From Myxococcales bacterium (GTDB lineage: Bacteria; Myxococcota_C; UBA6777): a DNA stretch of 11,215 nt. The stretch lies in assembly GCA_027005175.1 (NCBI GenBank), contig JALTMC010000535.1, positions 3,406-14,620 on the forward strand, in the 5' to 3' direction. The notes beneath the pieces are model-generated. The model did not search any database and had not been told where the DNA came from. It saw only the letters and a program-made list of their open reading frames with translations. Below, in pieces: positions 1 to 6,419 of the stretch. The position numbers were made by a program, and so were the translations under genes. Positions within the stretch are counted from its first letter, which is position 1; each line of letters starts with the position of its first letter.

Positions 1-314
1 CCACCGTGTTTATGGATTCCAGGTCGGCTGCGATGGCAGGTAAAGCAGGCTCTGTTACTCTTGTCGGCCGGGACAAATCGATGCAAACCTTTTCGTTTTT
101 GTTTGTGACAAAACGTACACTTTCCAAAGCGAGCAGGCCGGTGAATGGAGATCCCCACTTTCCCGTAATCCATGTGACATTGGGAGGTCTGACAGCTTTC
201 TCCAATGCGTTTGGGAGGAGGGTTTTTGGTTTTGGCACCCGCAGAGAACCAGACCAACAGTATGAGGAGCATGACTCCCCCCATCCCAACAGTGATTCGT
301 GTGTCGCTCCGCAT
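1..314 (-). CDS. Multihaem cytochrome c, N-terminal part, cut by the window edge
   Basis: This gene is open at the left window edge; only its first 104 codons are present. The ATG at 314-312 follows an AGGA Shine-Dalgarno at 324-321. A short basic start, a hydrophobic stretch (residues about 9-25) and an SAGA cleavage site make a Sec signal peptide, so the protein is exported to the periplasm or beyond. Three haem sites are visible: CQTSQCH (CX4CH) at residue 41, CTFCH at 66 and CFTCH at 90. The spacing, the initial CX4CH and an HRFxPADK motif near residue 78 match the first 110 residues of the 13-haem cytochrome at 3945-5288, so the two are paralogues. It lies 39 bp after the NrfD-type gene and is probably the next gene of the same operon, perhaps an electron carrier for that quinol oxidase. 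Total haem number is unknown. Confidence 0.88.
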   Translation of the reverse strand, partial: MRSDTRITVGMGGVMLLILLVWFSAGAKTKNPPPKRIGESCQTSQCHMDYGKVGISIHRPARFGKCTFCHKQKRKGLHRFVPADKSNRACFTCHRSRPGIHKHG

Positions 315-353
315 CTTATTTCCTGCCCTTCTCACAACTCGATACAACGGGGT

Positions 354-1619
354 TCAATGGATTGGACTTTGACTTTGATCTTGGTATTGTTCTTGAGTGA
401 TCTGTGGGGCGATCGCTTCTAACTCTTCCTGACTATGACCTCTCTCTTCTTTGGCCTTGATCAGCGAGATGGCCATCTTGGTTAAGATGGTAAAGATAAG
501 CATACCCACTGCCGAGACTCCAGCCCAAATCATCCATTCTACGCGAGAAGGTATGTAGTTATAGATCTCACCTGTGGGTGTTGGGGTATAGCCGGGCACA
601 ACAAGGCCGATGCCCTTCTCTACATAGACAGCAACAAGGATGAGGATACATCCTATGTTGAGTAGGAAGGGCTTGGTGCGCCACTGTGGGCGCAAGAAAA
701 TGAAAAATGCAGTGATGCTAAAAATAGGTGCTGATATCGCATAAAAAGTCAGCCCTCCAAAATAGTATTGCATATGGATCAGGTGTTCTGTGCCCGACGC
801 AAAATCTGTGACCACTTCTGCGAGAAAAAGGAGGAGGTTGATGCCGATAGCATAAGCCATCACCTCCGCGATCTTATCGATGGCGCGATTCTCGACATGA
901 AAGGATGCGAAGCGTCGCAGTATTTGGAAGATAATGATCATGAGAGCGGGGCCTGAGCACAGCGCGGTTGCGATAAAACGAGGCACAAGGATGGCGGAGT
1001 TCCAGTAGGGGCGGGCGGGGAGAACATTGAAGATAAATGCAGTGGTGGAATGGATCGCGATCGCCAAAGGGATAGACAAAAACATCAAGGCCATAACCAA
1101 TGTCTTGTTGTAGGGACGATCGATAAACATTCGATACAAAAGATATCCAACGATGATTAAATTGAGTACAAGGTAGGAGTTGAGGATAAGGACATTCCAT
1201 CCCATGAGAGAAGAGGGAATGTTCAGGATGCCGAGCCAGGGCAGCATATGCCAGAAGCGTTCGGGGTGACCGAGGTCTGCCATAACGAAGAGCAGACACA
1301 TAACGACAGAGCTGATCGCGAGGATCTCTCCGATGATGACGATCTTTTTAATGGGCTTCCATTGGTATACATATCCGGGAATAACGAGAGCGACCGCAGC
1401 CGCAGCCACACCAACATAAAAGGCGTATGTTCCTATAAAGAGACCCCAGGAGACTTGGTCGCGCATATTGGAAGCGATATGTCCCAACTTCCACTGTTCA
1501 GCATAACCCATGACACCGACGCCAACCAGGAGGAAGAGGAAGGCGAGCCAGGCATAGTAGATCCAGCCTCCTCGAAACAGGCTTCGGACACCAAAGAGCG
1601 TGAAACGTATGAGGTTCAT
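354..1619 (-). CDS. NrfD/HybB/PsrC-type quinol-interacting membrane subunit
   Basis: This 421-residue protein has about ten hydrophobic segments (roughly residues 20-38, 57-79, 92-113, 139-163, 171-188, 208-230, 250-270, 287-308, 316-340 and 360-380), the size and topology of the NrfD/PsrC superfamily, HybB/DsrP/HmcC branch. Recognisable family motifs are DLGHPERFWHMLPW (about 115-128), HSTTAF (190), RPYWNS (203) and EKGIGLVVPGYTPTPTGE (334-351). Members bind menaquinone in the inner membrane and pass electrons to or from a periplasmic Fe-S partner; no haem or Fe-S ligands are seen here. The start ATG has GGGGAG 9 bp upstream and lies 18 bp after the Fe-S protein gene, its expected partner. 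The C-terminal tail (about 388-421) is hydrophilic and rich in Glu and Gln. With no molybdopterin enzyme nearby, quinol oxidation feeding the neighbouring cytochromes is the likely role. Confidence 0.93.
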   Translation of the reverse strand: MNLIRFTLFGVRSLFRGGWIYYAWLAFLFLLVGVGVMGYAEQWKLGHIASNMRDQVSWGLFIGTYAFYVGVAAAAVALVIPGYVYQWKPIKKIVIIGEILAISSVVMCLLFVMADLGHPERFWHMLPWLGILNIPSSLMGWNVLILNSYLVLNLIIVGYLLYRMFIDRPYNKTLVMALMFLSIPLAIAIHSTTAFIFNVLPARPYWNSAILVPRFIATALCSGPALMIIIFQILRRFASFHVENRAIDKIAEVMAYAIGINLLLFLAEVVTDFASGTEHLIHMQYYFGGLTFYAISAPIFSITAFFIFLRPQWRTKPFLLNIGCILILVAVYVEKGIGLVVPGYTPTPTGEIYNYIPSRVEWMIWAGVSAVGMLIFTILTKMAISLIKAKEERGHSQEELEAIAPQITQEQYQDQSQSPIH

Positions 1620-1637
1620 AAACTCGGACTCCCCTGT

Positions 1638-3077
1638 TTAATAGTAATAGAAGAACTTGGGTTGGGTGTTGAGTTCAGCCTTCCAAACCATGATATGTTT
1701 GTGTTTGAGAATATACTGAAGCTCGCCGTTGGGATCATTGAGATCACCAAACTTACGCGCACCCACAGGGCAGGCTTCCAAACAAGCAGGATACTTTTTG
1801 CGACGTGTTCGTTGGATACAAAAGGTACACTTGTCAACGACACCCTCTGGACGAGGTCGATTTCCGAGATAGTGGGTCTCCAGATTAAGACTCGACTGTG
1901 GGATCGTTGGATGAGCCCAGTTGAACTTTCGGGCATCATAAGGACAGGCTGCCATACAGTAACGACAGCCAATACACCAGTTGTAATCCACAACAACGAT
2001 GCCGTCCTTGGTTTTCCAGGTTGCTCCGATGGGACAGGCTTTCACACATGGAGCGTTGTCACATTGTTGGCAGGCTGTGGGAAAGTACGAGTGTCCTTTT
2101 TGTGGAACAAGAGTTGGATCGTAATAAGGGGTAGCGTGATGGAGATTGAGTCCCCTCTTTGATTCCAACTCTAAGACCTTGATCCAATGGATCTGGGGAT
2201 CTCGTGAGTGGTTGTTTTCCTCCACACAGGCATAAACGCAGCGACGACAACCAATACACTTACTGAGATCAAGAGCAAACCCAAAGCGAACACCGGGAAG
2301 GGCAGGGGTGTCGCGAACACGGATGTGCTTTTTGTACTGTTTCCAGAATTGTTTTTCCAGGCGCAACAGAGCTTGTATTCGCTCAGTGGGGGAGAGTCGA
2401 AGATAATGCTGTTGCGTCCACGCGGCGCGTTCTGTGGGGGTACAGCTTATACTGGCAAGAAGCCCTGCACCACCGGCAACACCGAGTAATAACTGACGGA
2501 GAAACTCGCGCCGACCGAGCTGCGAGAGGCTCTCTGGAGACGCCCCTGGATCGGGTGCTTGCCACTGTGTAATATCTCCGAGATCGGGATAACGTGGATC
2601 TCCCAACGCGGGAGGTGCTGGAGCTTCTTGCTCTTCTTTCTGCTGGTGAAAGAGTTCGAGCATTTGACGTCGTTGGCGCGGCGTAGGTGGCACTTTGAGG
2701 GGCGGAGAGTTGTAGTTTCTTCCTGTGATCATTTGGATCTTCTGTTCTACGTTAATGGGGGATAAATCTAACATGGGTGTATCTGGTAACAAGCCTAAAG
2801 CTGGGGATGTGGATAAGCTTGTTAATGTGGATAAGCTTGTTTGTTGATTGGGCGAATTTAATGTGTTGGGCGAATTTAATGTGGAGGGGTCAAAGGAGAA
2901 AGAGCCACAGCCTCCACAACTTGATGGTGAGCAACTTCCACAAGAGCTGCTTGAAAGAGTTGTGCTTCGTGCTAGATCCGAAACCAGTGAGCTTGCTGTT
3001 TGACTTGTTGTGGGTGTGCTTGCCTTTACCATTGCACCGCCTGTGATACTTTGTTTTTGACTTGATGATGAACTCAT
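1638..3077 (-). CDS. Four-cluster [4Fe-4S] ferredoxin-type subunit with extended N-terminus and internal Tat signal
   Basis: The C-terminal half is a DmsB/NrfC/HybA/ActB-type electron-transfer subunit. Cysteine sets at 274/277/280/284, 336/339/344/348, 368/371/374/378 and 417/420/432/436 can ligate four [4Fe-4S] clusters. A twin-arginine motif, LGRREFLRQ (R189, R190), precedes a hydrophobic stretch and Cys212 (ASISC), implying Tat export and possibly a lipid anchor on the periplasmic side. The 187 residues before it are very unusual: Ser/Thr-rich, with CGSC and CGGC pairs at 46-57, two 6-residue repeats (LNSPNT/LNSPNQ and TSLSTL/TSLSTS), then a Pro/Gln-rich part. A perfect AGGAGG 7 bp before ATG 3077 argues that this leader is really translated. 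Extended Tat leaders are known in the ActB family, but I do not recognise this one. It should dock on the NrfD-type protein encoded 18 bp downstream and relay electrons between quinol and the tetrahaem cytochrome. Confidence 0.93.
   Translation of the reverse strand: MSSSSSQKQSITGGAMVKASTPTTSQTASSLVSDLARSTTLSSSSCGSCSPSSCGGCGSFSFDPSTLNSPNTLNSPNQQTSLSTLTSLSTSPALGLLPDTPMLDLSPINVEQKIQMITGRNYNSPPLKVPPTPRQRRQMLELFHQQKEEQEAPAPPALGDPRYPDLGDITQWQAPDPGASPESLSQLGRREFLRQLLLGVAGGAGLLASISCTPTERAAWTQQHYLRLSPTERIQALLRLEKQFWKQYKKHIRVRDTPALPGVRFGFALDLSKCIGCRRCVYACVEENNHSRDPQIHWIKVLELESKRGLNLHHATPYYDPTLVPQKGHSYFPTACQQCDNAPCVKACPIGATWKTKDGIVVVDYNWCIGCRYCMAACPYDARKFNWAHPTIPQSSLNLETHYLGNRPRPEGVVDKCTFCIQRTRRKKYPACLEACPVGARKFGDLNDPNGELQYILKHKHIMVWKAELNTQPKFFYYY
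2807..2842. repeat. 18-bp direct repeat, two copies (17 of 18 identical)
   Basis: ATGTGGATAAGCTTGTTA at 2807-2824 is followed directly by ATGTGGATAAGCTTGTTT. It encodes the TSLSTL/TSLSTS repeat in the leader of the Fe-S protein, in frame and multiple-of-three, so copy changes would not break the gene. Confidence 0.93.
2848..2883. repeat. 18-bp perfect direct repeat, two copies
   Basis: TTGGGCGAATTTAATGTG occurs at 2848-2865 and again at 2866-2883. It encodes LNSPNT/LNSPNQ in the Fe-S protein leader, five bases beyond the other 18-bp repeat pair. It has the same unit length as the repeat in the collagen stalk. Confidence 0.95.
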
Positions 3078-3084
3078 GATGGAT

Positions 3085-3090
3085 CCTCCT
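3085..3090 (-). promoter_or_regulatory. Strong ribosome-binding site deciding the Fe-S gene start
   Basis: AGGAGG on the minus strand, 7 bp before ATG 3077. It is the best ribosome site in the window and supports translation of the long Ser-rich leader rather than a start nearer the twin-arginine motif. Confidence 0.85.
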
Positions 3091-3107
3091 ATATAGGGGC
3101 GGTAGCC

Positions 3108-3881
3108 CTAGTGACGGGCCTTGGGTTGCAGCAAATGCGGCGCAATAGGCATGGGCATGGGTTTGATCTTTCGAGGCTTTGGATCGTGAGGATCATGACA
3201 ATGCGTACATAACAGATAACGTTTGGTTCCTTTCCATAAACCGGTTCGACGACCATGAACTCCTGCAACCCAGTCGCGGGCTTTGTCTCCATGACATTGA
3301 AAACAGAGCATAAAAGACCGCTTGTAGGAGATGGGGGTGCCATCGCTGAGGTGTAACTTGTCAATATTCTTTGGAGAGTGGCAATGGTAGCACCAGATGT
3401 GTCCTCCACCGTGTCGAAGGATGTGGTTCTTATGCTTGCGAACCAGCGGGCGGCGCTTCAAATTCGGCTCATCGGTATGACAGGCTGTACAGGGAAAGAT
3501 CTTCTTGTCTCGAAATGTCGGAGGAGCCACCACGTGGATCTTTTTTTTTTTTTTTGCCAGGATCTGATCCCTCTGCGTTGACCGTGTCAACGTAAGGAAA
3601 GGCAGAGTCTTGTGGGGTGAGCTTTTACTTTTTGCTGTCTTTCCCTTTGTTGTACGATGGCCAGTAGATCTCGACCTGGAAAGAACAGGGTCTAAAGCAG
3701 AGGTCGGTTTGGATCTCTTGCACCCAACACTGAGCAGCACAAACATGACAAGAACACTCATGATTTCACATCGTTCTCTCCAATATCGATTGTGGTTGTG
3801 GATATAGCCTCGTCTGTCTCCACCGTTTGTAGTGGAAGCAAAAGGATGATGTGATCTCATCAGCTTCTCTGTGCCTACCAT
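3108..3881 (-). CDS. Tetrahaem cytochrome c, probable lipoprotein, partner of the Fe-S/NrfD module
   Basis: Four haem sites are seen: CTACH (131), CYHCH (164), CFQCH (193) and CTHCHDPH (225), numbered from ATG 3881. The last half ([47 protein letters not shown]) resembles, from memory, small cytochromes encoded beside ActB-like Fe-S and NrfD proteins, so it is probably the haem subunit of that quinol oxidase. A hydrophobic stretch at 41-53 ends in SVGC, a lipobox with Ser instead of the usual Leu at -3. The start is uncertain. ATG 3881 has the better upstream purine tract (GAGAGGAAAGAGAAG) and supplies the arginines expected before a signal peptide; ATG 3761 (M41) begins directly at the hydrophobic core, has no good ribosome site and no basic residues. 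A Lys/Ser/Thr-rich linker (about 54-115) contains five lysines encoded by a 15-A run. The next gene follows after 30 bp. Confidence 0.88.
   Translation of the reverse strand: MVGTEKLMRSHHPFASTTNGGDRRGYIHNHNRYWRERCEIMSVLVMFVLLSVGCKRSKPTSALDPVLSRSRSTGHRTTKGKTAKSKSSPHKTLPFLTLTRSTQRDQILAKKKKKIHVVAPPTFRDKKIFPCTACHTDEPNLKRRPLVRKHKNHILRHGGGHIWCYHCHSPKNIDKLHLSDGTPISYKRSFMLCFQCHGDKARDWVAGVHGRRTGLWKGTKRYLLCTHCHDPHDPKPRKIKPMPMPIAPHLLQPKARH
3541..3555. repeat. 15-base poly(T)/poly(A) run in the tetrahaem cytochrome gene
   Basis: Fifteen T on the plus strand, read as fifteen A by the gene, encoding most of five consecutive lysines (residues 110-114). It lies between the signal sequence and the first haem site, so a one-base slip would remove all four haem sites. 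It could be a slippage-prone site or a sequencing weak spot. Confidence 0.9.
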
Positions 3882-3944
3882 AACTTCTCTTTCCTCTCAG
3901 GCCTTTTTCAACCAGCCATCTTTATGTCCCGATACGGAGTCGCT

Positions 3945-5288
3945 TCATTCTTTGCTTCGATGAGGTGGTGGACGAGCTATTTTAGGAGCTACCAGTAGCT
4001 TCTTATAGGACGAGTAACCCTTTAACGCAGGCTTGCTGCGATTGTATTTTCTCGTGTGATGACAGGCTGTTTGGCAGGTCCCACCATGAGGCATCTTCTT
4101 AAATCCAACAGGTAAATCCCATCGACCAAAACGCACCGTTTCTCGAATGAGGTGGGGCTTATGAGAGGCGTGAACGTCGTGGCAAAATCGGCAGCTGTGT
4201 CCCTTTTTTTGCATCGTATGGAGATAGTGAAGGTTAAGGGCTCCGTTGCGAAACTTTGTTGCTCGATAGGTTTGCTTTGTTGTGACAAGCTCGGGTTTAT
4301 GACAAGAAAAACAAAGCGCATACTGTGTCTTTGAGAACTTGGAATAAAGTGTTCGGGGGAGGTTCTCGGCCAATAGCTTCCGATGAAGGGAGCCATGAGC
4401 TTTATGACACGCCGTACACTTTCCCTTTGTGATCGGCTTATGATGAACCTTGTGTGTTTTTAAATAGTGAGCGATATTGATGAGTCGCTTTTTGCCAAAT
4501 GTTACGACGGCTTTGTTGTGACAGCCCAAGCATAACTTGGAGTCCGGTCGTCGCAACATATACTTGTGGAGAGCTGCGTGACCTGTGTGACAATTTAAAC
4601 AACGTTGGCCTCGCTCCATTGCTCCATGATGTGCGCGAGTTTTGGCTAGCTTTTCACGAACCTTCTTATGACATTTAAGACAGCTTTCGATGGGATTGGC
4701 ACGCAACAAATGACGTGTTTTTGAGCCATGAGAGACATGACAGGTCAAGCACTTTCCCTGCTTTACAGGTTTGTGCAGTCCTGGATGTGGAGGCTTCGGG
4801 TGACTTAAATCACTGTGGCAGATGGAGCAAGACTGTCCTGCTTTTTTGCGTAAGAGGTTGCGGTGGTTGGAGCCATGAGGCTGATGACAAGAGAGACAAT
4901 CTCCCGCAGCCACCGGGCCATGCTCAAATCTCCAACTCTTACGAACAGGATGTGTTTGACTGTACTTCTTGTGACAGCCGATACACACTCTTTGGGTTTT
5001 GTCTGCCGGTCGAAAGCGATGTCGCGTCGGTTTAACGGGTTTGTGACAATGGATACAGAGTTCTTTTTTTCCCTTGGTGTGAAGGTGACGAAAACTTGTT
5101 TGTGCGTTGTGACATTGAGCATTGGCACAACTCTGTCCTGATTTTAATCCCAATGGGGCACGAGGTGCAGCTTGGAGTTTCCCAAGCAGCAGCAGCCCTA
5201 CAAAGCCGGTACATACAAACCCATAGAATCCGATCCGTTTGGACACTGCTCGTCCTCTTCTATAGGTCATGTACAACGAGAAATTCAT
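3945..5288 (-). CDS. 13-haem periplasmic cytochrome c with paired CxxCH motifs
   Basis: This 447-residue secreted cytochrome starts at ATG 5288 behind GGAGAG. A basic N-region and hydrophobic core (about residues 20-36) end in LQA-AP, a normal signal-peptidase I site. Thirteen haem sites are visible: one CX4CH (CANAQCH, 54), eleven CxxCH (78, 102, 131, 154, 180, 203, 230, 253, 291, 326, 366) and one CX3CH (CQTACH, 405). Repeated CxxCHxxHGS-type units separated by about 23-28 residues and followed by a second CxxCH mark the paired (doubled) CxxCH family (Paired_CXXCH/TIGR01905 type), which forms extended haem wires. The chain is rich in Lys, Arg and His, hence strongly basic. It sits 63 bp after the 12-haem gene and just before the tetrahaem/Fe-S/NrfD genes, so it could carry electrons across the periplasm. 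It is paralogous to the cytochrome at 1-314. It has no lipobox. Confidence 0.94.
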   Translation of the reverse strand: MNFSLYMTYRRGRAVSKRIGFYGFVCTGFVGLLLLGKLQAAPRAPLGLKSGQSCANAQCHNAQTSFRHLHTKGKKELCIHCHKPVKPTRHRFRPADKTQRVCIGCHKKYSQTHPVRKSWRFEHGPVAAGDCLSCHQPHGSNHRNLLRKKAGQSCSICHSDLSHPKPPHPGLHKPVKQGKCLTCHVSHGSKTRHLLRANPIESCLKCHKKVREKLAKTRAHHGAMERGQRCLNCHTGHAALHKYMLRRPDSKLCLGCHNKAVVTFGKKRLINIAHYLKTHKVHHKPITKGKCTACHKAHGSLHRKLLAENLPRTLYSKFSKTQYALCFSCHKPELVTTKQTYRATKFRNGALNLHYLHTMQKKGHSCRFCHDVHASHKPHLIRETVRFGRWDLPVGFKKMPHGGTCQTACHHTRKYNRSKPALKGYSSYKKLLVAPKIARPPPHRSKE

Positions 5289-5351
5289 GAATTCTCTCCG
5301 CCTTCCAACAAGGTGCTTTGCAACAGAGTTGGCGCTGGTCTTTTTTCGAGG

Positions 5352-6419
5352 TCAGCGCGATGTAGAGTTATGACAATACCGACACATACCATTTTTTTGA
5401 GGGTTGAGACGATTGCTGATGCGCCAACTGGGGGGGTGTGGGTTTCCCCCAAAGCCACCCACTCGATGACAGGTTACACAGTTGGAGCGGGCTCCTTGAT
5501 CGTGGCATGATTGACAGCGACTGGGATCTCTTCGGGCATCTCTGCCATGAAATGCCGAGCCTCCTCGGCGAACATAACCCACAGGGTGAGGGGAACGTTT
5601 GCCTCTTTTGGCGAGAACATTTGCGTTTTGTTGGTGACAACTCACACAGCCTGATGGGCCATGACAGCTTTTGCAAAGAGTTGGCTTAAGCCGGGCGATA
5701 CGGCCATGTCGGGTCGTGAAATCACCACGGTGAATCATCCCCTGGATCGTTTGCTCCGGAAAACGCAAGCTGGGCTTCATCGGGAGCTTTGGATCGTGAC
5801 ACTTGGCACAATAAGGTTGGTCATGACACTGCACACAAAGATCCAATTTGCCCTTTGCATATCGTTTGTGTGTACGCACAAAGTCAGCCGTGTGCCGGTA
5901 GTCACTGAGAGGCTTGATTGGGAATCGTCGAAGATTCGTATGGCACACCTTACAACGCATGGTATCGTATTGTTTTTTGTGTACATGACACGACAAACAG
6001 CGAGCCATTGTGGGCACTCGCCTCCCACCGTTACGCGATGTTACGTCTCCATGACAGTGGGCACATTGTTGCTTGCGCGTGCGACCTTTCCATCGACTCT
6101 GATGGGTTTTGTGCGAGAAGATAATATGTCGATCCATGGACTGGTAGGTTCTGTATTTCCTGATCGTTGCGACCATCTTGGGGCGATCTTTTTTATCCTG
6201 GTGACAAAAGATACAGGTGCTGACGGGTGGTGTCAGGCTCATCTTTCCCGCAGCATTCGGCTTGTGGCATTTCTTACAAGACAAGGTGTGATGACGAAAA
6301 TGCTGGAAATGCTCCTTCTCTTTCTTTTTAAAGAAGAGAGAACAGGCCGAGACAAATACAAGAAATAGGGGCAATAACCACAATCCGTGCTGTCTCTTTT
6401 TTCTTTGGGTTGAACTCAT
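5352..6419 (-). CDS. 12-haem cytochrome c lipoprotein
   Basis: The start is ATG 6419, inside the stop of the porin gene (ATGA overlap) and preceded by GAGGAA. The frame stays open to 6695, but that part only mirrors the porin gene. The product has 355 residues: a basic start, a hydrophobic core and a lipobox (FVSAC, Cys26) give an exported lipoprotein. Twelve CxxCH haem sites are present at 48, 69, 119, 141, 156, 195, 204, 249, 258, 302, 314 and 346, about one per 28 residues, and several distal-ligand histidines stand between them (HIIFSHKTH at 98-106). The tight coupling with the porin suggests it is the cytochrome that threads or docks in the barrel, as in porin-cytochrome conduits (Geobacter OmaB/OmcB, Shewanella MtrA), but I cannot assign it to one of those families. 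Which membrane face it sits on is not decidable from the sequence. Confidence 0.93.
   Translation of the reverse strand: MSSTQRKKRQHGLWLLPLFLVFVSACSLFFKKKEKEHFQHFRHHTLSCKKCHKPNAAGKMSLTPPVSTCIFCHQDKKDRPKMVATIRKYRTYQSMDRHIIFSHKTHQSRWKGRTRKQQCAHCHGDVTSRNGGRRVPTMARCLSCHVHKKQYDTMRCKVCHTNLRRFPIKPLSDYRHTADFVRTHKRYAKGKLDLCVQCHDQPYCAKCHDPKLPMKPSLRFPEQTIQGMIHRGDFTTRHGRIARLKPTLCKSCHGPSGCVSCHQQNANVLAKRGKRSPHPVGYVRRGGSAFHGRDARRDPSRCQSCHDQGARSNCVTCHRVGGFGGNPHPPSWRISNRLNPQKNGMCRYCHNSTSR

Noticed and set aside
1248-2162. Long plus-strand open frame of 304 codons
   Set aside because: It lies opposite the NrfD-type and Fe-S genes, both well supported by motifs; the translation shows no family features.
5661-6368. 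Plus-strand open frame of 235 codons
   Set aside because: It is antisense to the 12-haem cytochrome, whose twelve CxxCH motifs leave no doubt on the coding strand.
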